From: an uncultured Opitutia bacterium
GTDB lineage: Bacteria > Verrucomicrobiota > Verrucomicrobiia > Opitutales > UBA953
Direction: 5' to 3'
Assembly: GCA_903829855.1 (NCBI GenBank)
Contig: CAIKRN010000046.1
Location: 1-27,609 of the forward strand
Length of the DNA stretch: 27,609 nucleotides
Shown: positions 1 to 8,547 of the stretch, piece by piece
Position numbering within the stretch: the stretch's first letter is position 1
Layout of the letters: each line of letters starts with the position of its first letter
Notes under the pieces: model-generated
What the model was told of the DNA's origin: nothing
Databases searched by the model: none
Seen by the model: the letters and a program-made list of their open reading frames with translations, nothing else
Translations under genes and position numbers: made by a program

Positions 1-275
1 CCGATAAAGTAGCGGAGCATGTGCTCGCTGATTTCGAAGTCGGCGATGACACCGTCTTTCATCGGACGCAGTGCCTGAATATCGCCAGGGGTTCGGCCCA
101 GCATCATGCGTGCTTCATTGCCGACAGCGATGGGCTTGCGAGTGCTGGTGCGAATCGCCACGACGCTAGGCTCGCGGAGGACGACGCCACGATCTTTCAG
201 AAAGACCAGAGTGTTGGCCGTGCCAAGGTCGATGCCGATGGCTTGGGTGAATAGCCCGGGGAAGCGCTTGAACAT
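1..275 (-). CDS. mreB: Rod shape-determining protein MreB, N-terminal part (cut by window edge)
   Basis: Reading the minus strand from the ATG at 275 gives about 91 residues before the window ends. They match the N-terminus of MreB, the bacterial actin homologue that organises lateral cell-wall synthesis at the inner membrane. Visible features are the start MFKRFPGLFTQAIGIDLGTA with the phosphate-1 ATP-binding motif (IDLGTANT), then REPSVVAI, the stretch GNEARMMLGRTPGDI, and RPMKDGVIADFE. All are hallmark MreB sequences at the expected spacing. The hydrophobic/basic first residues (MFKRFPGLF) could act as a membrane-binding helix, which is known for MreB. The gene is divergent from the oxidoreductase at 602, and the rest lies beyond base 1. 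The family assignment is very secure. Confidence 0.96.
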   Translation of the reverse strand, partial: MFKRFPGLFTQAIGIDLGTANTLVFLKDRGVVLREPSVVAIRTSTRKPIAVGNEARMMLGRTPGDIQALRPMKDGVIADFEISEHMLRYFI

Positions 276-293
276 CAGGGTCGTGTGGTTTCC

Positions 294-324
294 TTTATGA
301 ACATCTTATTCACAGCATAGTCAA
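294..324 (-). promoter_or_regulatory. Possible sigma-70-like promoter for mreB
   Basis: On the minus strand TTGACT (319-324, five of six matches to TTGACA) is followed after 19 bases by CATAAA (294-299, four of six matches to TATAAT). It lies about 20 bases upstream of the mreB start. The spacer is longer than the ideal 17, so this is only a candidate inferred from base composition. Confidence 0.25.
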
Positions 325-448
325 AAGGAAAGTGAGTAGCCTGCACTGAGTGGTTCAGTCATAAGATTCAATCTGACAGAGAGATAGGCAAGATGACCGA
401 AGGAATCATCTCCGGAATGAGAGTAACTTTCTCCTTGGGATGGTTATT

Positions 449-460
449 GCCCAGCTGGGC
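449..460. repeat. Perfect 12-bp palindrome in the intergenic region
   Basis: GCCCAGCTGGGC is its own reverse complement and lies about 140 bases upstream of the start at 602. It could be an operator for a dimeric regulator of the oxidoreductase gene, or it could be a chance palindrome in GC-rich DNA. Nothing else in the sequence decides between these. Confidence 0.3.
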
Positions 461-601
461 GCTTCCTGGGGGCGGCTGATAATGTCGTTATTGCTACAGT
501 TTAAGACGTCCGGCTGCGATGTCATCCCGTTAAATCATTCTCTGGATTCATGGAACTTGCGGATGGTTCAGGGGGTCGTAATCAAGACTCACCCCTAATC
601 C

Positions 602-1972
602 ATGACACCCCAACTGAATCGTCGTAGTTTTCTTCGTAATACCGGCATGGCGGCCGCCGCTTTCGCGGTGACTCGCCCCTGGCTTAATTCCGCCGCCCGG
701 ACGGTTTCGCCTAATGAGAAACTGAATGTTGCGGCCATTGGTTTCGGTGGCGTGGGCGGCAGCAATGTCCGTAACTGCGCGGAAGAGAACATTGTCGCCC
801 TGTGCGATTTGGATCTCAAGCGCTGCGCCGGCACGATCAAGTCGCAGCCCAAGGCCGCGCTGTTCACCGATTTCCGTAAGATGCTCGACGAGCAGAAGGA
901 CATCGATGCCGTCATCATCGCAACGCCTGATCATTCCCATGCGTACATTGCGATGGAGTGTATGCGCCGGGGCAAGGCCGTCTATGTCCAGAAGCCGATC
1001 GCCCACTCCGTCTTTGAAGCCCGCACACTCACCGAAGGTGCACGTAAATATAAGGTCGTCTCGCAGATGGGCAATCAAGGCCACTCTGGTGAAGGCATCC
1101 GCCAGACCACCGAATGGATTGCCGCAGGTTTGATCGGTAAGGTGCGTGAAGTTCACGCCTGGACCAACCGTCCGATCTGGCCACAGAGCCTCGAGATGGA
1201 TCGTCCGAAGGATGTCCAGTCCGCGCCTGAAGGCATGGATTGGAACGCTTGGTGCGGTCCGGCACCGCTTCGTCCGTTTCATGCTGCTTACCATCCTGGT
1301 AAGTGGCGAGCCTGGTGTGATTTCGGTACGGGCTCCCTGGGCGACATGGGTTGCCACATCATCGACCCTGTCTTTATGGCCCTCCGCCTCCGTTACCCGG
1401 AGAGCGTGGAAGGCAATGTGTCTTCCGTGTATGAGAGCTTTGGTAAGAAGACCGAAGGTAAGAACGAGTGCTTCCCGCGCTCATCCATTGTCCGCTATAA
1501 GTTCCCCGCTCGCGAAGATATGCCGCCCGTGACCATGACCTGGTGGGATGGCGGCCTGATGCCTCAGCGCCCTGAGGAGCTCGAAGACGATATGCCGTTT
1601 GGCGATTCGGATGGCGGCGTCCTCTTCATCGGCGACAAGGGTAAGATTGTTTGCGGCTGTTACGGCAGCAAGCCACGCATCCTGAACGCAGATCTTCGTG
1701 AAGTAGCGAAGAAGCTGGAGAAGACCATCCCGCGCATTGCTGGCGGACACGAAAAGGATTGGATTCGCGCCTGTAAGGGAGGTATCGCTGCCTCCTCGAA
1801 CTTCGACTACTCTGGTCCGCTTTCCGAGATGGTGCTCATGGGTAATCTCGCTTCCCGTTTCCCCGACCACAAATTGCTCTGGAACGGTGAGAAGATGGAA
1901 GTCACGAATCACAAGGCCGCGAACGCCTACGTTCGTCGCGAGTATCGCGCCGGCTTCGAACTCGGCGTTTAA
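602..1972 (+). CDS. Tat-exported Gfo/Idh/MocA family oxidoreductase
   Basis: The 456-residue product begins with a twin-arginine signal (RRSFLR at residues 8-13, then an alanine-rich hydrophobic stretch), so it is probably exported folded with its cofactor. After it comes a Rossmann NAD(P)-binding start (LNVAAIGFGGVGGSN). Further on is VQKPIAHSV, the subfamily version of the usual EKP catalytic-lysine motif; Gln in place of Glu is common in exported PVC homologues. The segment around residues 220-255 (GTGSLGDMGCHIIDP) is also typical of this subfamily. Family members oxidise or reduce sugars, inositols and related alcohols using NAD(P). The substrate cannot be read from sequence. The gene stands alone: mreB diverges on the left and a strong terminator follows. 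No Shine-Dalgarno precedes the ATG, but the Tat signal fixes the start well. Confidence 0.93.
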   Translation: MTPQLNRRSFLRNTGMAAAAFAVTRPWLNSAARTVSPNEKLNVAAIGFGGVGGSNVRNCAEENIVALCDLDLKRCAGTIKSQPKAALFTDFRKMLDEQKDIDAVIIATPDHSHAYIAMECMRRGKAVYVQKPIAHSVFEARTLTEGARKYKVVSQMGNQGHSGEGIRQTTEWIAAGLIGKVREVHAWTNRPIWPQSLEMDRPKDVQSAPEGMDWNAWCGPAPLRPFHAAYHPGKWRAWCDFGTGSLGDMGCHIIDPVFMALRLRYPESVEGNVSSVYESFGKKTEGKNECFPRSSIVRYKFPAREDMPPVTMTWWDGGLMPQRPEELEDDMPFGDSDGGVLFIGDKGKIVCGCYGSKPRILNADLREVAKKLEKTIPRIAGGHEKDWIRACKGGIAASSNFDYSGPLSEMVLMGNLASRFPDHKLLWNGEKMEVTNHKAANAYVRREYRAGFELGV

Positions 1973-1990
1973 GTCTCGCGGGTTCTCTCC

Positions 1991-2030
1991 ATGCCTCGGG
2001 GCGTTTTTACGCCACGAGGCATGTTTATTT
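1991..2030 (+). terminator. Rho-independent terminator after the Gfo/Idh/MocA gene
   Basis: ATGCCTCGGGGCG and CGCCACGAGGCAT form a 13-base-pair stem with one mismatch and a short T-rich loop (1991-2022), followed by GTTTATTT. It lies 18 bases after the stop codon. It also sits just beyond the stop of the convergent uppP gene, so the stem may affect both transcripts, but the T-rich tail faces the plus direction. Confidence 0.8.
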
Positions 2031-2990
2031 CTGCACGGCAATGAGCACCGCCAGAATGATGCCGCCGAGGGCGATACGATACCAAGCGAAGGGTCCCATG
2101 CCACGGCGGGAGACGAAGCCCACCATCCATTTGACGGCAATGAAGGCCGTAATGGCAGCGACGAGGAGGCCCAGTCCCGCGGGGCCGGCAGGGTAGACCT
2201 GCGTCAAGGCGGGTCCGAGTGACCACATCTTGTAGATTGAAGCACCCGTGAGCGTGAGCAGGCCCACAAGGAAGGAGAATTCGGTAGCAGCGGCGTTTGA
2301 AAGCCCGGCGAATCGACCACCGAGGATGGTCGATAGCGAACGACTGGTGCCCGGAATGAGGGCGCAACACTGGCAGAGTCCGATGATGAGGGCTTGGCGT
2401 GGGTTGATTTCGGCAACCTCCCTTTCGCTGAATTTAATCTTTGGGAGCAACTGTTCGGTGCCAAGGATGACGACGCCTCCGACCATGAGCGCACCCGCGA
2501 CGACTTCCACTGAGAACAGGTATGCACCGATGGCTTCTTTAAAGAAGAGGCCAAGGAGGGCGGAGGGAAAAAAGGCGATTAGGAGGCACAACGTAAGTCG
2601 CATGGCCGGGCGATCCGCGCGCAGAAGTCCACCAATCACGCTACGCACTCGACCGAAGAAGACGACAAGTACAGCGGCAATGGCCCCTACTTGGATGATG
2701 ACAATATAGTCATCGGCGACCCGTTCCTGGGTGACGGGCCGGCCTTTGCGGTCAGTGACGCCGCTGACGATGACCTTGGAGTCGTCAGGCACGTTCATCA
2801 CACGGTCGCTGATGATCATGTGCCCGGTCGAACTCACCGGAAGGAACTCGGTGATGCCTTCGACAGTGCCGGTGATGAGCGCTCGGCGATAGGTGAATGC
2901 CGCTCGTGTTTGTTCGGGTGTTTCATTCTCCGCGGCGGCCAGCCCAATGTAAACGGACAGGAAGAGCAGGACACAGGCTAGTCGGTGCAT
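2025..2990 (-). CDS. uppP: Undecaprenyl-diphosphatase (UppP/BacA family)
   Basis: This 321-residue integral membrane protein recycles the lipid carrier of cell-wall synthesis by removing a phosphate from undecaprenyl pyrophosphate. Both signature motifs are intact: EGITEFLPVSSTGH at residues 44-57 and PGTSRS at 213-218 followed by LST. Many hydrophobic segments follow. Two features are unlike textbook BacA: a signal-peptide-like N-terminal extension (residues 1-21, ending in LAAAE), and a hydrophilic insert of roughly 25-30 residues (about 67-95) after the first motif. No later ATG lies before the first motif, so the long start is favoured. It is divergent from trpB, about 97 bases away, and converges on the terminator at 1991-2022. 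Function is secure; the roles of the extension and insert are unknown. Confidence 0.93.
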   Translation of the reverse strand: MHRLACVLLFLSVYIGLAAAENETPEQTRAAFTYRRALITGTVEGITEFLPVSSTGHMIISDRVMNVPDDSKVIVSGVTDRKGRPVTQERVADDYIVIIQVGAIAAVLVVFFGRVRSVIGGLLRADRPAMRLTLCLLIAFFPSALLGLFFKEAIGAYLFSVEVVAGALMVGGVVILGTEQLLPKIKFSEREVAEINPRQALIIGLCQCCALIPGTSRSLSTILGGRFAGLSNAAATEFSFLVGLLTLTGASIYKMWSLGPALTQVYPAGPAGLGLLVAAITAFIAVKWMVGFVSRRGMGPFAWYRIALGGIILAVLIAVQK

Positions 2991-3087
2991 GGCTCAGGAT
3001 TGCCCGAAGGAACAAGACTCGGCAAGCCTACGACTTGCCCTTGTCGCTTGCCCTTGGGTTGGCTTCTCGCTTTATGTGGGTATTCCT

Positions 3088-4323
3088 ATGTCGGCCTCTA
3101 GCCTTATTCCGACCACCGACCCGCGATTCGCGGTTCCCGATGCGCATGGTCGCTTCGGACAGTTTGGCGGAATGTATGTCCCAGAGACTTTGATGACTCC
3201 GCTGTTGGATCTCACCAAGGCCTACGCGCAAGCCCGCCGTGATCCTGGCTTTCAAAAGGATTTCACCGACATGTTGCGCGATTACGCCGGTCGTCCGACG
3301 GGTCTCTATTTCGCGGAATCGCTCACGAAGCACGTCGGTGGAGCCAAAATCTATCTTAAACGCGAGGATATGCTCCATACGGGTGCCCATAAGATCAATA
3401 ATGTGATCGGCCAAGCCTTGCTGGCTCGCCGGATGGGCAAGAAGCGCATCATCGCCGAGACCGGCGCTGGACAGCATGGCACCGCTACCGCCGCCGTGTG
3501 TGCACGATTCGGCCTGCAATGCGTGATTTACATGGGTGCGACAGATATGGAGCGCCAAGCTTTGAACGTCTACCGGATGCGATTGATGGGCGCCGAAGTG
3601 CGCGGGGTCGAGGCAGGCCAGCGCACTCTTAAAGAGGCCGTTAACGAGGCCATGCGTGACTGGGTGACGAATGTCCGCGAAACCCACTATATTCTAGGGA
3701 CGGCTTACGGTTCGCATCCTTATCCGATGATGGTGCGCGATTTTCACCGCATCATCTCGATTGAATCAAAGCAGCAAGTGTTGCGCGCCGAAGGGCGCCT
3801 GCCCGATAGCGTCGTCGCCTGCGTCGGTGGCGGATCCAATGCCATCGGGGCATTTTTCGAATACCTTGATGAGCCGAGCGTGAAGCTAATAGGCGTAGAA
3901 GCTGGCGGTCGCGGCATCTCCAAGGGTGAGCACGCAGCCCGATTCGCGGGTGGCCGTCTCGGCGTTCTTCAGGGTTGCATGACCAATATCTTGATGGATG
4001 GGGAAGGGCAAATCGAAGGAACCCACTCCGTTTCCGCCGGACTCGATTACGCCGCGGTGGGTCCGGAGCACGCGTATTATCGCGAACGTGGTCGTATCGA
4101 CTTCGCCTACGCCACCGACACGGAATGCCTCGAAGCCTTCCAGTTACTCTCGCGCACGGAAGGCATCATCCCGGCGCTTGAGTCCAGCCACGCCGTCGCC
4201 CACGGTTGCAAGGTCGCAGCGAAGGCAGGCAAGGATGAGGTCGTCATGATCAATCTCTCCGGTCGGGGCGACAAGGACGTGTGGAGTGCCGCCCGTGCCA
4301 TGGGTACGGAGATTAAACTGTGA
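3088..4323 (+). CDS. trpB: Tryptophan synthase beta chain
   Basis: TrpB condenses indole with L-serine to form tryptophan using pyridoxal phosphate. The chosen ATG gives 411 residues, close to the usual 395-410. An upstream in-frame start at 2989 would add a 33-residue tail with no homology-like character, so I reject it. Motifs seen: FGGMYVPETL near the N-terminus, the PLP-lysine motif HTGAHKINN with Lys102, the ETGAGQHG loop, and the phosphate-binding GGGSNAIG. This is the canonical TrpB1 pattern. No trpA or other trp gene lies beside it, so the alpha subunit must be encoded elsewhere. Its stop codon overlaps the region of the yicC start, indicating translational coupling and the head of a long plus-strand gene run. 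Confidence 0.97.
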   Translation: MSASSLIPTTDPRFAVPDAHGRFGQFGGMYVPETLMTPLLDLTKAYAQARRDPGFQKDFTDMLRDYAGRPTGLYFAESLTKHVGGAKIYLKREDMLHTGAHKINNVIGQALLARRMGKKRIIAETGAGQHGTATAAVCARFGLQCVIYMGATDMERQALNVYRMRLMGAEVRGVEAGQRTLKEAVNEAMRDWVTNVRETHYILGTAYGSHPYPMMVRDFHRIISIESKQQVLRAEGRLPDSVVACVGGGSNAIGAFFEYLDEPSVKLIGVEAGGRGISKGEHAARFAGGRLGVLQGCMTNILMDGEGQIEGTHSVSAGLDYAAVGPEHAYYRERGRIDFAYATDTECLEAFQLLSRTEGIIPALESSHAVAHGCKVAAKAGKDEVVMINLSGRGDKDVWSAARAMGTEIKL

Positions 4324-4325
4324 AC

Positions 4326-5201
4326 ATGGCCGCCTCCTCGATGACGGGGTTCGGTCGTGCAGAGCTCAATTTGCCCGGCGTCCGCCTTGCCGTCGAGATC
4401 GCCGCAGTTAACCAGAAAAACCTTCAGGTTTCAGTATATGGCCCGGAGGCCTGGCCAGCATTAGAATCCGCTGCTTCTGGCTGGATTCGGGCACGTCTCC
4501 AGCGGGGTAAGGTGACGGCCCGCGTTACGCAGGCAGCAGCTTCAGTCTCCTCTCGACAGTGGGACGCCGACGCGGTGGAGGCATCATTGGATGAGCTCGC
4601 GAAGATTGCCCAACGCGTTGGGATCAAATTTTCTCCTGATACCGAACTGGTTCATCGGCTTGCCGAATCGAGCCGTCGATCCTCCGTATCCTTGCCGGAG
4701 ATGGTTGAGGTGGAATCCCAGATTAAATCTGCCTTTGAATTGGCACTTACGGCACTTGTGAGCATGCGCGCTCAGGAAGGTTCCGCCTTGGCGAACGATC
4801 TTCGCCAGCGGCTTGCCCATATGGGGCGGATGGTCGAAGGTATGATCATCGCAGAGCAGGGGTCTGCAGCTCGTCATCGCGAGGCCATGCTCAAGCGTTT
4901 GAAAGAAGCGGGGCTTAGCCTCGATGTCGGGGATGAGCGGGTGCTGAAGGAGTTAGCTTTGTTTGCCGATCGTTCGGATATCACTGAAGAGGTGGTTCGT
5001 CTGAAAAGTCACTTTTCTCAGTTCGGCGACGAATTAAACCAGCCCAATTGTGGCAGGAAGCTGGATTTTTTGGTCCAGGAACTCCTGCGCGAGGTTAACA
5101 CGATCGGCAGTAAAGCTGCGGAAATCGCCACGACTAAGCTAGTTTTGGAGGCGAAAACCGAGATTGAGCGCATCCGGGAGCAGGTCCAGAACCTCGAGTA
5201 A
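4326..5201 (+). CDS. yicC: YicC/YloC family endoribonuclease
   Basis: The product is about 291 residues, matching the length of E. coli YicC (287). The start SSMTGFGRAE corresponds to the family's conserved MTGF(A/G)R. The C-terminal block has the classic sequence GRKLDFLVQELLREVNTIGS, followed by a helix ending in IREQVQNLE. The family is a stress-related endoribonuclease that can act on small RNAs; the physiological role in this phylum is not known. I chose the ATG at 4326 because it leaves the usual short lead before MTGF. The GTG at 4320 overlapping the trpB stop is an alternative adding two residues. A 70-base gap separates it from the next gene, with no clear terminator. Confidence 0.93.
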   Translation: MAASSMTGFGRAELNLPGVRLAVEIAAVNQKNLQVSVYGPEAWPALESAASGWIRARLQRGKVTARVTQAAASVSSRQWDADAVEASLDELAKIAQRVGIKFSPDTELVHRLAESSRRSSVSLPEMVEVESQIKSAFELALTALVSMRAQEGSALANDLRQRLAHMGRMVEGMIIAEQGSAARHREAMLKRLKEAGLSLDVGDERVLKELALFADRSDITEEVVRLKSHFSQFGDELNQPNCGRKLDFLVQELLREVNTIGSKAAEIATTKLVLEAKTEIERIREQVQNLE

Positions 5202-5271
5202 GGTTTTTGGGGTGCGGTGTTGCCACGACCGCTTTCCCATGCCTTTGTCTATCAACACTTACGCAACGTCC

Positions 5272-5586
5272 ATGTCCAACAACCTCACAAAGCGCGACAT
5301 CGTCCTCAAGATTTTCACGGACAAGGGCTACCCGCAGAAGCATATCCGCGATTCAGTCCAGATGACCCTTGATGCTATTAGCGAGGCACTGTTATCGGGC
5401 CGTGACGTCGAGCTCCGTAATTTCGGTGTCTTTCAGGTTCAGGTGCGCAAAAGCCGCATTGGCCGTAATCCGAATCGTCCTGAAACCGATGTCGTGATCC
5501 CCAAGCGTGCCGTGATTAAATTCAAGGCCGGCAAGGAGCTTAAGGCGAAGTTGAAGTCTTACGACGTCGAGAAGCCCGCTCAGTAA
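5272..5586 (+). CDS. HU/IHF-family DNA-bending protein
   Basis: This is a 104-residue nucleoid protein. The start MSNNLTKRDIV is the typical HU/IHF opening helix. The middle contains LRNFGVFQVQ (the family GFGxF region) and the DNA-contacting arm RKSRIGRNPNRPETD, whose proline intercalates in known structures. The C-terminus (VIPKRAVIKFKAGKELK) is also canonical. The ATG at 5272 gives normal family length; an in-frame ATG at 5239 would add 11 residues that do not resemble the family. Sequence alone does not separate HU from an IHF subunit, though the substitution of Asn-Arg-Pro for the usual Pro-x-Thr-Gly in the arm is slightly IHF-like. It sits 11 bases before hisS and is probably co-transcribed with it. 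Confidence 0.93.
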   Translation: MSNNLTKRDIVLKIFTDKGYPQKHIRDSVQMTLDAISEALLSGRDVELRNFGVFQVQVRKSRIGRNPNRPETDVVIPKRAVIKFKAGKELKAKLKSYDVEKPAQ

Positions 5587-5597
5587 TTCGCTTCGCG

Positions 5598-6935
5598 ATG
5601 TCTGATATTAGAACGCTCCCCGGTTTCCGGGAGTTTTATCCTGAGGACCGTGCGGTCCTTGGTCATGTCATGGATGTGTGGAGGCGGGCCTGTCGTCGTT
5701 ATGGCTTCCGTGAATGGGAGTCGCCCGTACTCGAGCCCCTGGAGCTTTTCACGGAGAAGTCGGGCGAGGAGATCGTCCGGCAGCTTTTCAATTTTGAAGA
5801 TAAGGGCGGCCGTAAGGTCAGCCTGCGTCCCGAGATGACCCCGTCCCTCGCACGCATGGTCGGGGCTAAGGCTAATGGGATGCCAAAGCCGATTCGATGG
5901 TTCGCCATCGGTGAAAATTACCGCTACGAGAAGCCGCAGAAGGGACGCCTCCGTGCATTTTACCAATTGAACGCCGACTTGCTCGGTGAAGCCGGTCCGG
6001 CCGCAGATGCTGAGATTATCGCCCTCTGTGCCGATTGCCTTACAGGCTTTGGGCTCACTCAAGCTGATTTCCGGATTCGCATTTCTGACCGCACGCTCTG
6101 GTTCCGCTATCTTGGCAGTCTGGGTATTGCGGAAGCACAGGCGACCGCAGTACTCGGTGTCGTCGATAAACTCGAACGTGGCGCCCCCAAAGATCTCCTT
6201 GAGGCCATGACGGCCGCCTTGGTCGGTACGGCGGTTGATCCTGTTCAGGCGCTCGAGTCTGCCCGCTCTTTTGCGAATACGAAATCCCTAGCAGACTTAG
6301 AGAAACTTGCAGCAGGCGACGAAGCCATGACGCTGCGACTCACCGAATGGAAGCAATTGCTCGGTACGCTCCAGGCGATGGGTTTCGCCGAATGCGTGGC
6401 CATCGACCTCACCATTGTGCGCGGTCTCGCCTACTACACGGGCTTCGTATTCGAGGCGTTTGAGACGGGTGGCGAAGCTCGCGCCCTGGCTGGTGGCGGC
6501 CGCTATGATGCTTTGGTGAAGAAACTCGGTGGCCCAGATCTCCCCGCCGTCGGCTTCGGGATGGGGGACGTCACCCTCCGTGATTTGCTGGATTCGAAGA
6601 AATTGATTCCAGCCTATGCGGATGGCCCGGATTTCTACGTGATGATTCTCGGGGATGACGCCCGAAATGCCGCCTTGGAAGACTTGGCTAATCTGCGCCG
6701 CGCCGGCTTCCGCGTGGAATATAATCTCAAGGACGGTAAGTTTCCCAAACTCATCCAGGCGGCGGAAGTCGCGGGTGCGAAGTACGCCCTGATCTATGGA
6801 GGTACGGAGGTGGCCAAGGGTGTCGCCAAGGTGCGCAGCCTGCACGATCGTGCCGAGGCCGAAGTGCCCCGGACGGACTTGGTGCCGGCCTTGCGGGCGG
6901 TGTTGGAGGAGGGGATGCGGGCCATTCAGCCCTGA
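5598..6935 (+). CDS. hisS: Histidine--tRNA ligase
   Basis: Histidyl-tRNA synthetase charges tRNA-His in the cytosol. The 445-residue protein shows the class II core. It opens with LPGFREFYPEDR, then RPEMTPSLARMV. Motif 2 is ENYRYEKPQKGRLRAFYQLN with its catalytic arginine, and the histidine-specific motif reads VRGLAYYTGFVFEAF. The glycine-rich motif 3 region is LAGGGRYDAL. The last 100 residues form the alpha/beta anticodon-binding domain. Length is slightly above the usual 420-430. It lies between the HU/IHF gene (11-base gap) and murJ (6-base gap), so co-transcription is likely. There is no Shine-Dalgarno, but the start is fixed by homology. Confidence 0.97.
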   Translation: MSDIRTLPGFREFYPEDRAVLGHVMDVWRRACRRYGFREWESPVLEPLELFTEKSGEEIVRQLFNFEDKGGRKVSLRPEMTPSLARMVGAKANGMPKPIRWFAIGENYRYEKPQKGRLRAFYQLNADLLGEAGPAADAEIIALCADCLTGFGLTQADFRIRISDRTLWFRYLGSLGIAEAQATAVLGVVDKLERGAPKDLLEAMTAALVGTAVDPVQALESARSFANTKSLADLEKLAAGDEAMTLRLTEWKQLLGTLQAMGFAECVAIDLTIVRGLAYYTGFVFEAFETGGEARALAGGGRYDALVKKLGGPDLPAVGFGMGDVTLRDLLDSKKLIPAYADGPDFYVMILGDDARNAALEDLANLRRAGFRVEYNLKDGKFPKLIQAAEVAGAKYALIYGGTEVAKGVAKVRSLHDRAEAEVPRTDLVPALRAVLEEGMRAIQP

Positions 6936-6941
6936 TCGACG

Positions 6942-8543
6942 ATGAGCGAGCAGACGCGCCAGTACGGGGATATGGCGAAGACCGCCTCCTGGACGATGGT
7001 TTCGCGCGTGCTCGGGCTGGTGCGTGATCAGCTCACGGCGGCCGTGTTCGGCGCTGGTGCGGTGGGTGCGGCTTTTCTCTTTGCCTTTCAAATCCCTAAT
7101 CTCTTCCGACGTTTACTGGGTGAAGGCGCGCTCACGGTCGCGATTGTGCCAGTGCTCGCCGATAAGACGGCAAGGGAAGGGAAGGCCTCCGCGTTTGCTT
7201 TCCTTAATTATGTTATCCGACGGGTGCTCCCTTGGATGATGGGGATAACCTTACTCGGTATGGGGATCGCCATTGCGTGGTCTTGTCTCGCGATGGATTA
7301 TTCTAAGGCGAGTCGGGCAGCGGAACTGACGGCCTATTGCATGCCGTACATGCCGTTAATCTGCCTGGCGGCGCTTTTTACCTCAGCCGTTAATCTGAGC
7401 GGTCGGTTCGGTTTGGCGGAGTTCGCCTCGGCGATGCTCAACCTGTCCATGATTATCGCCCTGGGGTTCTTGGGGGATAACTTAGCCTCAAGTGATATGG
7501 GCAAGGCGCGCTGGCTTTGCGCTGGGGCGATTGTCGGGGGTGGTTTACAGTTATTGATTCCGCTTTGGGGGCTGCGCCAAGAAGGGTGGCGCCCCCGTCC
7601 TGTTGTTGCTGATGATGTGGCCTGGCGGGTTTTATTAGCCGCTTTTATCCCGGCGGCTTTAGGCGCAGGGATTCAACAGATAAATTTCCTCGTCTCACGT
7701 TTTCTGGCTTTCGGGGTCTCAGATGAGTCCCTGACTTATTACTATATCGCCAATCGCATTGTTGAACTTCCCATCGGATTGTTTTCGGCTTCGATTGCGA
7801 CGGTGATGTTCCCGGCGATGGCGACCGCTTTCGCCGCCCGAGACGATGCCGCACTCTCCCGCAACTATGCCCGCGGTATGCGGCTCATTATCGCAGTGAA
7901 TATCGCCGCTGCCGTGGGGCTCGTCGTTCTCTCTGGTCCCATTGTTGAATTACTTTTTAAATTCGGAAAATTCAGTGCGGCAGACTGTGCAAGTACTCGC
8001 GTTATTTTGGTGCTATTTGCATTTGTCATGCCGTTTTACGCCATGATTTCGATGGTGACGCGTGCGCTCAATGTCGCGGGTAATACCAAGGCCACTTTCT
8101 GGGCGGCCGTCCACGCTTTCGCGGTCAATTTTGGAGCCTCACTCATTGCCGTTTGGATGGGCTGGGGCATCCAGGGTCTCGCGATAGCGAACGGCATTTC
8201 AACTTTCTGGCAGTATCTGGTGCTTCGCCGCATGCTGCAACGTAGTGCTCCTGCTTTCTTGGGGGAAAGCCTGCTTGTCCCGACGTTGAAGGTGTTAGTC
8301 GGTTCAGCGGTGCTTGGGATTGTGGCGTATTGGAGTTTCACGCTTCTCGATGGCTGCATGAAGTCTTTGCTTCATCTGAAACTTAGCCTGTTCGTGGCTA
8401 TGCTGGTGGCGGCATCGGTTTCCGCGTTGCTCTATGCGTGGATTCTCTGCGTCTGGGGTTATCCGGAGAAAGATTTAGTCCTTTCTTATCGGGATAAAGT
8501 GCTACGACTATTGCGACTCCGGCGCGGCCGCGGGGTTGAATAA
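6942..8543 (+). CDS. murJ: Lipid II flippase MurJ (MviN family)
   Basis: This 533-residue polytopic membrane protein moves lipid II across the inner membrane for peptidoglycan synthesis. The N-terminus has the diagnostic MurJ pattern: SRVLGLVRDQL, then VFGAGAVGAAFL, then QIPNLFRRLLGEGALTVAIVPVL. Repeated long hydrophobic segments along the whole length fit the 14-helix MOP-superfamily fold. The start at 6942 is six bases after hisS; an in-frame ATG ten codons in is an alternative. The C-terminal tail is short and very basic (RDKVLRLLRLRRGRG). The next gene begins within about four bases of the stop, so the Pls-like protein is probably translated from the same message. Confidence 0.95.
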   Translation: MSEQTRQYGDMAKTASWTMVSRVLGLVRDQLTAAVFGAGAVGAAFLFAFQIPNLFRRLLGEGALTVAIVPVLADKTAREGKASAFAFLNYVIRRVLPWMMGITLLGMGIAIAWSCLAMDYSKASRAAELTAYCMPYMPLICLAALFTSAVNLSGRFGLAEFASAMLNLSMIIALGFLGDNLASSDMGKARWLCAGAIVGGGLQLLIPLWGLRQEGWRPRPVVADDVAWRVLLAAFIPAALGAGIQQINFLVSRFLAFGVSDESLTYYYIANRIVELPIGLFSASIATVMFPAMATAFAARDDAALSRNYARGMRLIIAVNIAAAVGLVVLSGPIVELLFKFGKFSAADCASTRVILVLFAFVMPFYAMISMVTRALNVAGNTKATFWAAVHAFAVNFGASLIAVWMGWGIQGLAIANGISTFWQYLVLRRMLQRSAPAFLGESLLVPTLKVLVGSAVLGIVAYWSFTLLDGCMKSLLHLKLSLFVAMLVAASVSALLYAWILCVWGYPEKDLVLSYRDKVLRLLRLRRGRGVE

Positions 8544-8547
8544 GCAA

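Larger units (their letters stand above)
276..601. other. Divergent intergenic region between mreB and the Gfo/Idh/MocA gene
   Basis: These 326 bases hold no convincing gene. The only notable plus-strand frame is a 28-codon ATG frame at 393-479 with no recognisable domain or ribosome-binding site. The region must contain outward-facing promoters for mreB (left) and the oxidoreductase (right). A perfect 12-base palindrome lies at 449-460. I see no tRNA and no terminator. Confidence 0.6.

Noticed and set aside
21..300. Two plus-strand frames over the mreB region
   Set aside because: They are the opposite strand of a clear MreB coding sequence and resemble no protein.
393..479. 28-codon plus-strand frame in the mreB/oxidoreductase spacer
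   Set aside because: No ribosome-binding site, no recognisable domain, and a length expected by chance.
2989..3087. 33-residue N-terminal extension of TrpB
   Set aside because: Normal TrpB length and sequence start at the ATG at 3088; the extension would consume the uppP/trpB promoter space.
5202..5271. Terminator or separate promoter between yicC and the HU/IHF gene
   Set aside because: No convincing hairpin with a T-tract and no good -35/-10 pair could be seen in these 70 bases.
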